Assembly (NCBI GenBank): GCA_030765045.1
Contig: CM060961.1
Coordinates: forward strand, 144,590,538 to 144,654,537
Origin: Tenodera sinensis
Taxonomy: Eukaryota; Arthropoda; Insecta; Mantodea; Mantidae
Length of the DNA stretch: 64,000 bases
Direction of reading: 5' to 3'
The notes beneath the pieces are model-generated. The model ran no database searches. It was not told the origin of the DNA and saw only the letters and a program-made list of their open reading frames with translations. Positions 9,561 to 20,761 of the stretch are shown in pieces (position 1 is the first letter of the stretch; every line of letters begins with the position of its first letter). A program made the position numbers and the translations under genes.

Positions 9561-12255
9561 ATGGCGCATAGAAATGTGCGTTCATTTAGAGCTGCGTTCT
9601 GGAACGCAAATGGAGTTAGAGAGCAGAGACCTGGCCTGTTGGAGTTTGTAGACAGCCATGGGATTGATATACTTATGGTCTGTGAAACACACTTGCACGC
9701 CGGTGTACAGTTCAGTCTGCCAAGTTACGTCGCCCATCGGTCTGATCGGGTCGGCCGACAGGGCGGTGGTACTGCCATTTTCATAAAGAACCTTCTCACA
9801 CATATTCCTGTTACCATTCCTCCACTACAACACCTAGAGGCAACCGCCATAAGACTATCCTTAGGCGGATGCGACGTGGTACTTGTAGCGGTATATGATC
9901 CTCCGGATGGGCGCTTCTATGAAGCGGACATCACGGCACTCCTAAACCTACACCAAAGAGTCTGTATCGCAGGCGACTTCAACGCCAAACACCCAAGCTG
10001 GCACAGCCGCACCCAGAACGTGAAGGGTCGGGGATTGTACCGTCTCATTAGCGGGAACCCCGCCCTGTATGCACACGGGCCGAGAGGGCCAACATTCTAC
10101 CCGGCACGCGGGGCCGCGGATGTTATAGACTTCATTGTCACAAAGAACATTCCATTTCACCTGGATCTCTCGGTGATTAACGCTCTGGATTCTGATCACA
10201 ATCCTGTTGTGGTCGACTCAGACGTTAATCTAACTGCGCTGGGAGTGCCTGATTGGGTTGAGGAAGTCGACTGGTATGCAGCCGTCCTAGCCCTCCACAA
10301 CTCCGTGGAAGCATGTCCTCGAATAGACTCGATAGAGGCTCTCGAGGAGGCAGCCACGGGGTTCTCAACCTCTGTCCTATATGCGGTGCGTGCTCATACG
10401 CACCGCATTCCTACCGACGCACCAAACCCTACAGCTATCCCTGTTCCACTGAAACGCCTCATTCAAGCTAAAAACGCTGTTAGAAGGCTATGGCAGAGAT
10501 TCCATCACCCTAGGATAGGAGTAATACACCAGAGGTTCAAATCCCTGGTGAGACGACTCCTAAGAAAGCATAGGCAAGCAGCTTGGGAAAACACGTTGCG
10601 ACATGTAAACCTCCAGGAGAGGAAACCATGGCGCATCGTCCGAGGCTTGAGGAAAGATAAAACTGTACACCAGCACCCTGTGCATAGCCCTCGGGGAAGA
10701 CTTGTCTTTGAACCGAGGGAAAAAGCAGAGGCGCTAGCAGACTATTTGGAAACTTAATTCCAGCCTAGAGTCGACCCTCAGAACGACGATCATACTGACC
10801 TCGTGGAGCAAGCAGTAGAAGACTTCTTAGAAGTTGGACCTGCGGGCCACGAGGATTTCCACATCCCGATAGTTACCCCTCGCGAGGTAACTAACACCAT
10901 CCAACACCTAAAACCTAGAAAAGCCCCTGGGCAGGACCGGGTAACAGCGGAAATGCTCCAGCACCTTCCCTTTAGAGCCGTGATGCACTTGACTCGGATC
11001 TACAACGCGTGCCTAAGCATGCGCCATTTTCCAGAAGACTGGAAGAGGGCGCGTGTGGTATGAGTGGAAGCCGGGCAAGAATCCGATCTTTCCTTCTAGC
11101 TTCCGTTCCATCAGCCTCCTACCAGTTATCTCGAAAGTTTTCGAGAAACTGTTCCTGACCCGCCTTCGACCTCTTTTAGAGGAAAAAGGCCTCCTACCGG
11201 AACATCAGTTTGGTTTTCGTTCTGACCATTCCACAACCGAGCAACTACTGCGAGTAGCCGAAAAGGCCTCCCTGGCTTACTAGGAAAGGGCCAAAACGGT
11301 GGCAGTGTTGCTTGACGTGGAAAAGGCGTTCTCTACCACCTGGCACGAAGGGCTTATCTACAAACTCATACAGCACGAAATCCCCCCTCCATATATTTAC
11401 TTGGTGGCTAGTTTCCTACAGGAACGTAGCTTCCGGGTGAATTTGGAGGGTTCATTTTCCCGAGAAAGGCCCATTGGCGCAGGAGTCCCCGAGGGCAGTG
11501 TACTGTCACCGGCACTCTTTAACGCTTACATGGCCGATCTCCCCACGCACCCCAACACGCATATCTGTCAGTATGCGGACGATCTCATGATCTTCGCAGG
11601 AAACAAGAACCCGCGCTACAGCTACCGTCAAGTACAAGCCCACCTCTGTGCCATCAGTAGATGGTGCGAGAACTGGCGCATGTCTATCAACCCGGAGAAA
11701 AGCCCTGCGATTCTCCTGGCCAACACGCTGGTAAACCGGCTCCCGCAGAACCTCGTGCTTCGGCGCCGTCGGATCCCTTGGGTCACTACGGCGAAGTATC
11801 TCGGGGTCACGTTGGACCGGCGGCTAACGTATAGGCATCACGTCAGGGGCAAAGTACTACAAGGTCATGCAGCCCTACGGCAGTTGTATCCCATCCTCAG
11901 CTGCAAAACCATGCCCATTCGCCTGAAACTCCAGCTGTATCGTGCGATCATCCCGCCTCTGATCCTGTACGGATGCGAGATCTGTGGAGTGGCGGCAAAG
12001 TCCACCTTCATCAGACTCCAGACGCTGCAGAATCGGGCATTAAGGATGATCTACGACACTGGTTGGAGATTTCCTGCCCACATCCTTCACGAACATTCCG
12101 GCATGCCGTACATTGTCGACGTGATTAAAACCCGCGCTCGAACAATGTACAACAAACTCCAGAACCACCCTAACCCACTGGTGAATACTCTGGGACAATA
12201 TGACCAGAGAGAGCCTCGCCGACTACCATCTAAAAATTGCCGAAGGACATCTTAA
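9561..12255 (+). pseudogene. B1 ORF2 (AP endonuclease plus reverse transcriptase), degraded
   Basis: The whole ~900-residue ORF2 is present in pieces. The endonuclease has WNANGV, CETHL, GDFNAKHPSW and SDHNPV. The RT has DVEKAFSTTWH, GVPEGSVLSP and QYADDLMIFA. Defects are: a stop at 10756 (CAA to TAA, where relatives read ETQFQ); a 2-nt deletion at about 11060 that shifts the frame; a stop at 11281-11283 (CAG to TAG); and a 1-nt deletion at about 12233 that alters the last residues. It cannot give a functional protein. Confidence 0.92.
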
Positions 12256-12502
12256 GTCCAACGGTCTAATTTTCGCAGATGGGAAAGGCAAAATGAATAT
12301 CTGTACTTAAAACAGAGTAAAACGCCTAACTCAGATCACCTCTCAGTGAGTGACTGACGGCCAGAACCAGGAGGAGATTAGCGCGTCACCTGATTGACTA
12401 ACCAGCCAATCAGCATGTATGGGCAGTGCCCGTTCATGGACCAATCCCTACCATCATCCATCTTGTCCCTAAAATACCCCTGATTCCAAACATTCCCAGA
12501 GA
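12256..12502 (+). other. B1 3' UTR, first part
   Basis: This noncoding tail matches on the opposite strand the B4 3' UTR at 38050-38290. The open frame starting at 12426 begins in this UTR and runs into C1, so its first ~26 codons are a junction artefact. Confidence 0.8.
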
Positions 12503-14405
12503 CACGCCAATCACGTCATGCAACGAGCTAGAACAAGCACTCAAAGACCTAGCAAGAATCCGCAATAAAGCCCGCCGCAAATGGCAACATACGAGACGCC
12601 CTCAAGTCCTACAACAGCTGCGTGAACTTAACTTACACATCCGAAAACGCACTGCCGACTTCCTTACCTCCCAATGGGAAAGGACAGTCGCTGGCCTAGA
12701 CACGGACCGCACATCACTCTGGCGCATTGCGAAATGCCTAACACGCGAACCCACCTCCATTCCGCCCCTACACATCAACCAACGTATAGCCACATCCGAC
12801 ACCGAAAAAGCTGAAGCACTCGCAGATGAGCTGGAACGCACACTAACACCGAACCTTACACCAAGTTTACCACAATTTACTGCTGAGACCGAAACTCTAA
12901 CTAATAACATATACTCATCCACAACTCACAACCAAGTCAGAAAAACCTCACCATCTGAGGTTACGTGGATCATTAAGCATCTCCCAAAAAAGAAATCGCC
13001 TGGACCTGACACCATACCCAACATAGCACTTAAAAACTTACCTCCCGACGCCATTAACCGACTGACAGAAATATTCAACTATACCCTTAGAAGCGGCACC
13101 TTTCCACAGCGCTGGAAGAAGGCCAAAGTCCTCCACTTCCCCAAACAAGGCAAAGACCACGCCAACCCACCCAACTACAGACCCATCAGCCTACTGAACT
13201 CACTCAGTAAGGTGCTAGAGAAAATAATACTTAAAAGACTAAACGCACATCTAATCAAACACGGCATCATCATTCAAGAACAGTTCGGTTTTCGAGCCAA
13301 GCACTCGACCACACTCCAACTACTCCGTATCACCGAGCACATAACCCGCGGATTTAACATAAATAAAACCACGGGGGTCCTGTTCCTGGACATTGAACGA
13401 GCCTTCGACCGGGTATGGCACCCAGGACTCCTACGCAAACTAATGTCTCTAAATGTGCAAGACACCATGGTAAAGCTCATCACAAACTACTTACGTGACC
13501 GCCAGTTCAGCTCCGCAGTAAACAATGCACTCTCCTCCCCACGTATTATGCAAGCAGGGGTCCCCCAAGGCAGATTATTGGGGCCCACACTCTTCAACAT
13601 TTATATCAACGACATACCAAAAACCACAAACACATCACTTTACTTGTAGGCAGACGACACGGCTATCGCAGCTCAGTCAGGCAACCCTAGATTTGTACGC
13701 GACAGGCTACAAACGTCACTCACCAACTTGGAAGACTGGCTCGCCAAATGGCGAATCAGAGTCAACCAAGCCAAATGCCATGCAGTAATATTCACTAAGC
13801 GCCAAACACATAGAAGCACTGCACGTAGACTCCCTCCATTAACTCTGTTTGGCGAAAACATTAACTGGACTAACCAGACCACCTATCTCGGGCTCACGAT
13901 GGACCAAGGCCTCACTTGGCACACACACATCCAAAATTGCCGGCGCAAGGCGCAAGTACAAGTAAGGAGACTCTACCCCCTCCTTCGCACAGGATCACAT
14001 ATCTCCCCGAAACTAGGACTTACCCTATATAAAACACTAATCCGACCGATACTGACATACGCAGCCCCAGTCTGGAAATACGCCGCCTCCACCCACATTA
14101 AGCGCCTAAACTCCTTTCAGAACCGGATCCTAAGGATAATCACTGGCGTACCCGGACGGGCGCCGGCCTACAAACTGCACGAAGAACTGCATATGCACAC
14201 AATTGAAGAATTCATTAAAAAGCTTGCCTCCGACCTCTATGCCAAAAATTCCCGCCACCATATCCCACTCATTGCCAACCTCGGCACATATCATCTTGAA
14301 CTAACCAAACAGAAAACGCCACTCCATCTTTTTGAACGTTCTCTAAACAACACAGATACCATAGATGCCAGAGCCCACCTATTCAATATTCTGAATCACA
14401 ACTAA
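12503..14405 (+). pseudogene. C1 ORF2 (reverse transcriptase part), stop in the catalytic motif
   Basis: This Jockey-clade RT has SPGPDTIP, NYRPISLLNS, FGFRAKHSTTLQLL and FLDIERAFDRVWH (motif A), with a GVPQG motif B followed by Arg where C2 has Ser. The codon for Tyr of the YADD motif is TAG at 13647-13649 (C2 has TAC/TAT there), so translation stops just before the catalytic Asp pair. The frame then reopens to 14405. The N-terminal endonuclease is absent through truncation. Confidence 0.92.
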
Positions 14406-14737
14406 CTACTTAAAACCTTCTGCCAACAGAGGAGGACCGTAAACGCCCGGACCACATCCACTTTCTCTCAAGATCAGGTATACAGGATACTCCCATGCCC
14501 ACAACAGGTACGTAACACTCCTTAAACCTGTCCCCACCACTGCATTCCTTTATATGTAGATTACTATTTCATAGCTTGTAAGCACGTACATTACTAACCC
14601 CCTTAAATTAGCACTGCTGTAACACCCTATAGCACATAACACCAGCTACTCCTTACTAACAAGCTTTCCCTCCCTGGGTGCTGCACAGACCTCGGTATGT
14701 GTTGACTCCCAGGATACAATATCACGCGCTCGCATGC
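14406..14737 (+). other. C1 3' UTR, first part
   Basis: This is noncoding sequence. C2 matches it only up to about 14490 (36414-36493 on the minus strand). No gene, stem-loop or repeat stands out. Confidence 0.7.
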
Positions 14738-14775
14738 ACCGCATGCCAGAGGCTCCAGAGGCAGTTCGGGTCGAA

Positions 14776-14839
14776 CGGGGGGACAGTGATTGCCCCCCGC
14801 CCGAGTGTCTTGTCCGCAGTACCGAGCCGTTGTACGGCT
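14776..14839 (-). promoter_or_regulatory. B2 3'-terminal stem-loop pair
   Basis: On the + strand, CGGGGGG (14776-14782) pairs with CCCCCCG (14793-14799), and AGCCGT (14825-14830) with ACGGCT (14834-14839). Equivalent pairs with different but complementary stems occur in B1, B4 and D1. This suggests an RNA structure at the 3' end used for recognition by the element's RT. Confidence 0.7.
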
Positions 14840-15097
14840 TAACCTGCGCAATGAGTTGGATGTTCTCTCTACGGGGACTTTTTGTCATCTGGGAAACATT
14901 ATTTGGGACAGGAAAACGGACGGGTGGGATTTATCCACGAGCTGGCAGTGCGCGGCTTCTGGCTGGCTGGCCAATCAGGTGACGCGCTCATTCCCACCAG
15001 GGTTCTGGCCATCAGACACTCACTGAGAGATGACCTGAAAAGGTAATTTACTCTGTTTTGGATACAGATTGAACTGTCGCTTTTCCCATCTTTGAGA

Positions 15098-17809
15098 TTA
15101 TACCGCCGGACTTAGTATGTCCTTTGGTAGTCTTTTGGATGGTAGTCGGCGCGGCTGGTTCTGGTCATATTGGCCCAGAGTATTTACCAGAGGGTTAGGG
15201 TGATTTTGGAGTTTGTTGTACATTGTGCGAGCGCGGGTTTTAATCACGTGGACAATGTACGGGATGCTGGAATGTTCATGGAGGATATGGGCAGGAAATC
15301 TCCAGCCGGTATCATAGATCATCCTTAACGCCCGATTCTGCAACGTCTGGAGTCTGATGAAGGTGGACTTTGCCACCACTCCCCAGATCTCGCATCCGTA
15401 CAAAACCAGAGGGGGAATGATCGCACGATACAGCTGGAGCTTCAGGCGTAGGGGCATGGTTTTGGAACTGAGGATTGGGTATAGCTGCCGGAGAGCAGCA
15501 TGACCTTGTAGTACTTTGCCCCTGACGTGATGTCTATACGTCAGCCGCCGGTCCAGCGTAACTCCGAGATACTTCGCCGTAGTGACCCAGGGGATCCGAC
15601 GGCGCCGCAACACGAGGTCTCGCGGGAGCCGGTTGGCTTTCGTATTCGCCAGGAGAATCGCAGAGCTTTTCTCCGGGTTTATAGACATACGCCAGTTCTC
15701 GCACCATCTACTGATGGTGCGGAGATGGGCTTGTACTTGGTGGTAACTGTAGCGCGGGTTCTTGTTAGTAGCGAAGATCAGTAGATCGTCCGCATACTGA
15801 CAGATGTGTGTGTTTGGGTGCGTGGGGAGATCGGGCATGTAAGCTGCGAAGAGTGCCGGTGAAAGTACACTGCCTTCGGGGACTCCTGCGCCAATGGGCC
15901 TCTCTCTGGAGAATGATCCCTCCACCTTCACCCGGAAGCTACGTTCCTGTAGGAAACTAGCCACCAAGTAAATATATGGAGGGGGGATTTCGTGCTGTAT
16001 GAGCTTGTAGACAAGCCCCTCGTGCCAAGTGGTAGAAAATACCTTTTCCACATCAAGCAACACTGCCACCGTTTTAGCCCTATCCTGGTAAGCCAGGGAA
16101 GCTTTTTCGGCTACACGCAGTAGTTGCTCGGTCGTGGAGTGGCCAGAACGAAAACCAAACTGATGTTCAGGAAGGAGACCTTTTTCCTCCAATAGGGGTC
16201 CAAGGCGGGACAGGAACAGTTTCTCGAATACTTTCGAGATAACTGGTAGGAGGCTGATGGAGCGGTAACTAGATGGGAAGACCGGATTTTTGCCCGGCTT
16301 TAACACGCATACCACACGCGGCTGTTTCCAGACAGCTGGAAAATGACGCATGCTGAGGCATGCGTTGTAAATCCGGGTCAAGTGCATCACGGCTCTAGGG
16401 GGAAGGTGCTGGAGCATTTCCGCTGTTACACGGTCCTGTCCAGGGGATTTTCGGGCTCTTAGGGATATTATGGTGTTAGTTACCTCGCGAGGGGTAACTA
16501 TCGGGATGTGGAACACCTCGTGGTCCGCGGGTCCGACTTCTAAGAAGTCTTCTAGCGCCTGTTCCACGAGGTCAGTATGGTCATCGTTCTGTGGATCTTC
16601 CCTGGGCTGGAATTGAGTTTCCAGATAGTCTGCTAGTGCCTCAGCTTTTTCCCTCGGTTCGAACATAAGTCTTCCCCGAGGGCTATGCACAGGATGCTGG
16701 TGTACAGTTTTATCTTTCCGCAAGCCTCGGACGATGCGCCATGGTTTCCTCTCCTGGAGGTTTACGTGACGCAACGTGTTTTCCCAAGCTGCTTGCCTAT
16801 GTTTTCTTAGGAGTCGTCTCACCAGGGATTTGAACCTCTGGTGTATTACTCCTATCCTAGGATGTCGGAATCTCTGCCATAGCCTTCTGACAGCATTCTT
16901 TGCTTGTATGAGGCGTTTAAGTGGTACAAGGATAGATGTCGGGTTTGGTGCTTCGGTAGGAATGCGGTGTGTGTGAGCACGCACCGCATTTAGGACTGAG
17001 GTTGCAAACCCCGCGGCTGCCTCCTCGAGAGCCTCAAGCGAGTGTATTCGAGGATTTGCCTCCACGGAGTTTTGAAGGGCAAGGACGGCCGCGTCCCAGT
17101 CGACTTCTTCCACCCAGTCCGGTACTCCCAGCGCAGTGAGATTAACGTCTGAGTCGATCACAACAGGGTTATGATCGGAATCCAGAGCGTTAATCACAGA
17201 GAGGTCCAAGTGAAGTGGAATGTTTTTGGTGATTACGAAATCAATGATGTCCGCGGCGCCGCGTGCCTGGTAGTGAGTTGGACCTCTCGGCCCGTGCGCG
17301 TGAAGGGCGGGGTTCCCGCTAATGAGACGGTACAATCCCCGGCCCTTAACGTTCTGGGTGCGGCTGTGCCAGCTTGGGTGTTTTGCGTTGAAGTCGCCTG
17401 CAATGGAAACCCTATGGTGTAGGTTCAGGAGAGCCGTAATGTCCGCTTCATGGAAACGGCCATCCGGCGGGTCGTATACCGCCACAAGCTCTAGGTCGTT
17501 CCCGCCCAAGGATAACCTTATGGCGGTTGCTTCCAAGTGTTGTAGCGGAGGAATGGTAACTGGAGTGTGGATGAGATGGTTCTTTATGAATATGGCAGTA
17601 CCACCGCCCTGTCGGCCGACCCGATCAGACCGATGAGCGGCGTAACTTGGCAGGGTAAACTGTACACCAGCGTGCAAGTGCGTTTCACAGACCATCAGGA
17701 TATCAATTCCGTGACTGTCTACGAACTCTAACAGGCCAGGTCTCTGGTCTCTAACTCCATTTGCATTCCAGAACGCAGCTCGAAATGCACGCGCAATTCT
17801 ATGCGCTAT
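15098..17809 (-). pseudogene. B2 ORF2: open endonuclease-RT frame with start codon ATA
   Basis: A continuous frame of about 903 residues encodes AP endonuclease (WNANGV, CETHLH, GDFNAKHPSW, SDHNPV) and RT (DVEKVFSTTWH, GVPEGSVLSP, QYADDLLIFA). The expected ATG that overlaps the ORF1 stop is ATA (17809-17807), while relatives have ATG. The next in-frame Met lies about 38 codons in (17695) and would drop the WNAN motif of the endonuclease. The C-terminus LPKDILSPAV is intact. This ORF2 was probably disabled only at its start. Confidence 0.9.
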
Positions 17810-19829
17810 TAAGAGCTCGCGGAGTTAGAATACAGTTCCTTGGCCGTTTGAAGCACCTTGAGGTGCTTCTTCACAGCGGAAATCTCGGGGTTATCGATGA
17901 CTGCCCTGCAGCGCCGTAATATCGGGAGGGAACGCTGAATTAGGTCGGCGAACCAGGTTGACAGCTGAATGAACTCAGCCATGTCCTCGGAAGCGAATGC
18001 GTCTCCTAAGGGTTGTTGCTGGTTGTTTTGTCGGGGTATTGCTACCTCGTTATTGGCTGGGCCAGTCCGGGAGGACGGGCCAGGTTCACTGGGCTCTGCT
18101 GATTCCTGATTGGAGGATCCATCATGAGTTGCGGGTGCTGGTGGAGGGGGAAGTTTTGCAACAGTTTTGTTGCTGTCTTTCTCCCCTGCAGTTGGTTTTG
18201 CCGTAGAGGCCTGTTTCTTCCACTGTTTCTTCCCCTTCTTAGGGGGACGTTTCTCCTTTGGAGCGGTGCTGGCGGTTGGTGCAGTCTCCTTGACAACAAC
18301 CTCTTGCACGATGCTTTCCGGGACTGGTGCTATATTCGGGACAACCTGGCTTGTAGGGGACTCCTCCGTAGCCTCAGCCTGCGCGAGAGCACTTTCGTGT
18401 CTTGCCAGGGCGTTGGCAAACGAAACCCCTTTTCTGACCTCTGGTGCAGCTTTGCCTTGCTTGCCTTGCATTATAGAAAGTCTTTTGGGGCAACCGCGAT
18501 AGATGCCTATGTGGCTCCCATCGCAGTTAGCGCACTTTCTTTGATCCATGGGGGTCAGGCAATCCTTGACAAGGTGCTCCCCTGCACATCGCAGGCACTT
18601 GAGCGACCTCTCACAGGCGAAGCTGGAGTGGTGGAAACCCAGGCATTTATAGCACTGGGCCGGCCCCTCCCTGCCGTGATAGGGCTCAATTGTAACCCGC
18701 GTGTGGTACAGGTGAGTGACCTCATCGATCTTTGGGATTCCCTCCCCTTCTTTGCAACTACCACTAGGAATAGTGGTAGGGGCACCTTGGTGGGTTTCCC
18801 CGCTTTTTCTCTGTTACTTGTTAGTTGTAACACGGACCGCGGTTTGATTCCGTGTTCGTCCGTCAGGCCAACACGGATGTCCTGGGGATCAGTCTCAGAG
18901 TCCAGGCCCCTGATAACTCTACGCACCACATGAAGTCGCTGTAGTGAGTACGTGTGGAATTTAATTCCACACGCTCTCAGCACTTCCTTTGCGGCCGCGT
19001 GGTCATCAGAGGAGGTGGTCCGTATAACGACACGTCCAGGGAGCCTTGTTGCCTGGAATTCTGCCTTTAACCTGGCCCTCAATTCCTTCATCACTTTGAT
19101 GTGATTAGGAAAGGGGTCGGACACAATAGGCGGGATTCTTCCCTTCTTTTGTGCGGCTTGATTCTGGGGAGACGCTGCAGGTGTTGGTGAAGGAGCGGGT
19201 CGCTCTGGGTTCGAACCAGAAGACCGTTTCCTGCGGCTTTGCACCACTTCAAAGCCATCTTCGTCCGGCAGTGCTGGAGGAGTGGTAGCGGGAGCTGGTG
19301 GTGTCAAGGGCGTTGCTGTCCCTTGATTTACAAGGCCTATTGCCTTTTTAACCTTTGGCCTATTCTTGGCCCTGGTGAGAGTCTTGGCTTTCGCCTTGAC
19401 TACGTTAACCCGTGGACCGGGAGTGGGGTTCGGGTGAGGTGAACTCATTACGTCAGGCCTTACCTGTACGTTGGTGTTCGGGGTCGGGGTCTTTGTCTTT
19501 ACAGGTGCCGTCCGGCATCCCACAGAGGGCCTATCGCCTTGCGGCGTGCCTATTGGGGTTCCAACGAACCCCGGGTCCAGACCGGAGTCTGGTCCCTTGG
19601 CTGCGGCCGTGTGGGCCTGCGGTCTCGTTAGTCAGTCTGTCTTTGTCTTTGCCGAAGCACTGCTCTGGAGCTGGTCGTCCATCCCTGCTTGCTGGACTGG
19701 AAGGGCTCGGCGAGCCTCTCTCAGTAGGCAAGCAAGCAGATGACTGATAGACTCTGCCTCCCCCTTGCCGGAGGACCTCCGGTAAAGTTTCTTCTCCTCG
19801 ATGGTGTCTGGTAGGTCTTCTCGGTGCAC
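17809..19829 (-). pseudogene. B2 ORF1 (zinc-knuckle nucleic-acid-binding protein), frameshifted
   Basis: This is a gag-like ORF1. A Pro/Lys-rich N-terminal half is followed by a PRE_C2HC-like segment (KVMKELRARLKAEFQATRLPG region), three zinc knuckles and a C-terminal helix-rich tail ending in SNSASS. A 1-nt deletion at about 18758 (GTTGACAAAG in B3, GTTGCAAAG here) shifts the frame through the first two knuckles; the correct frame is open again from 18549 (DQRKCANCDGSH). The N-terminal part (19524-19829) is also in another frame. The TAA stop overlaps the ORF2 start position. Confidence 0.88.
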
Positions 19830-20027
19830 CCTAAAACTTGCTTACCAAGTCTCTTATAGGGTACACCGTGTGCTTTGCCTGGCTCTTGCCTGGCCGATGC
19901 TGCGTTGCGAGCTGTTTAGGAAGGTGCGTCGTTTCCGCTCCCTGACGAGAGGCCCTGCTGTGCCGTCACAGTTTTCCACCAGTGGTGCAAAGTAGATGTG
20001 GACGAGGCGAGTACCATTCGACGAATA

Positions 20028-20254
20028 ACCGCATGCCAGCTAGGTACTAACCATTACTAACCGGGGTGCTATCGCGGAACCCAACCTAACTGCATGTATC
20101 GCTACACTAACAAACACCCTGTCTTTCTCTGCCTTGCATGTTTAGTTTACTAAACGCATGTGCATGGGGAGACGATGTTGCCTCTGAGGATGATCGTCAC
20201 CAGGGCTGGCGGGTGTGGGCCAGACTTTAAAAAAAAAAAAAAAAAAAAAAAAAA
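20028..20254 (+). mobile_element. C1, right part: end of 3' UTR with poly(A) tail
   Basis: C1's 3' UTR resumes after B2 and contains the right-hand ACCGCATGCCAG copy (20028-20039). It ends in about 26 A residues (20229-20254), next to the right AAACATTCCCAGAGA duplication. It is noncoding. Confidence 0.85.
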
Positions 20255-20402
20255 CATTCCCAGAGATTAAATCCCTGTAGACCAAAACACCATACTATCG
20301 CGCAGGTAAAGCCGTATAACGGCTAGGTACTGCGGCAAAGACATTTCGGGTGGGGGAATAAGCTTCCCCACTCGACACGAAGTGCCTCTGGAGCCTCTGG
20401 AG
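20255..20402 (+). mobile_element. B1, right part: 3' terminus
   Basis: This is the last ~150 bp of B1, displaced by the C1/B2 insertion. It holds the hairpin GCCGT/ACGGC (20311-20323) and the GTGGGG/CCCCAC hairpin, then two copies of the 9-mer GCCTCTGGA as terminal repeats. It joins the 5S spacer at CCTAGGCCAAGT (20403-20414), identical to the 12 bases left of A3 (8085-8096). Confidence 0.88.
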
Positions 20403-20761
20403 CCTAGGCCAAGTGAATGTCGGTATGGATCCAAATAAAATGAAAAGTGTTAATTTGGGCATGTTTACAAGATGCCCGGGCTGTTTAGGGAAACCCCTCT
20501 TCAGCCTAGTGTGTTATTTTTTATTTGTGGTGTTTGGATTTCCTTCGGCTTGTGTGCGCATACGTGTTGTTTTGTGTTGTCGTTGACGTTGCGTAGTGTA
20601 GTGTAGCGTAGTGTGTTGCCATTTGTGTGTCTGTGTGTCAGTTTCCCATGTTTAATAATCAATTAGATAAAGAGGTTGGGTAACAAAGGTTTGCACAAAC
20701 TATAGAAAAATAGAGAAGAAACGCGTACATAGGATGTAGCCTTTAGAACGCAAGACCTCTC
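20403..20761 (+). repeat. 5S spacer right of Block I
   Basis: This is the distal spacer, from the CCTAGGCCAAGTG site to copy 4. The upstream promoter element of the next gene reads ACATAGG (20727-20733) instead of ACATATG. Confidence 0.88.

Larger units (their letters stand above)
9350..12502 (+). mobile_element. B1, left part: B-family retrotransposon interrupted in its 3' UTR
   Basis: B1 starts in the last codons of ORF1, carries a full-length but broken ORF2, and enters its 3' UTR at 12256. The 3' UTR is interrupted at AAACATTCCCAGAGA (12488-12502) by C1, with B2 nested inside, and resumes after the duplicate of that sequence at 20252-20266. B1 then ends at about 20402 next to CCTAGGCCAAGT. 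B1 belongs to the same subfamily as B4. Confidence 0.9.
12503..14749 (+). mobile_element. C1, left part: C-family non-LTR retrotransposon nested in B1
   Basis: C1 is 5'-truncated within ORF2. ORF2 ends at 14405, and the 3' UTR is itself interrupted at ACCGCATGCCAG (14738-14749) by B2. It resumes at 20028 and ends in a ~26-nt poly(A) run (20229-20254). The outer duplication AAACATTCCCAGAGA (12488-12502 and 20252-20266) brackets C1 plus B2. C is the only non-LTR family here with a poly(A) tail. Confidence 0.9.
14750..20027 (-). mobile_element. B2: near full-length B-family retrotransposon nested in C1
   Basis: This 5.3-kb element is on the minus strand. It has a 5' UTR (about 19830-20027), broken ORF1, ORF2 with a lost start, a 3' UTR (14750-15097) and a terminus GCCTCTGGAGCCT. 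ACCGCATGCCAG occurs on both sides (14738-14749 and 20028-20039), a 12-bp target-site duplication. The length agrees with B4 once its insertions are set aside (about 5.3 kb), so it is probably complete at the 5' end. It is the B3 subfamily, distinct from B1/B4. Confidence 0.92.

Noticed and set aside
12426..12502. An apparent N-terminal extension of the C1 reading frame
   Set aside because: These codons lie in the B1 3' UTR; the frame is open across the junction by chance.
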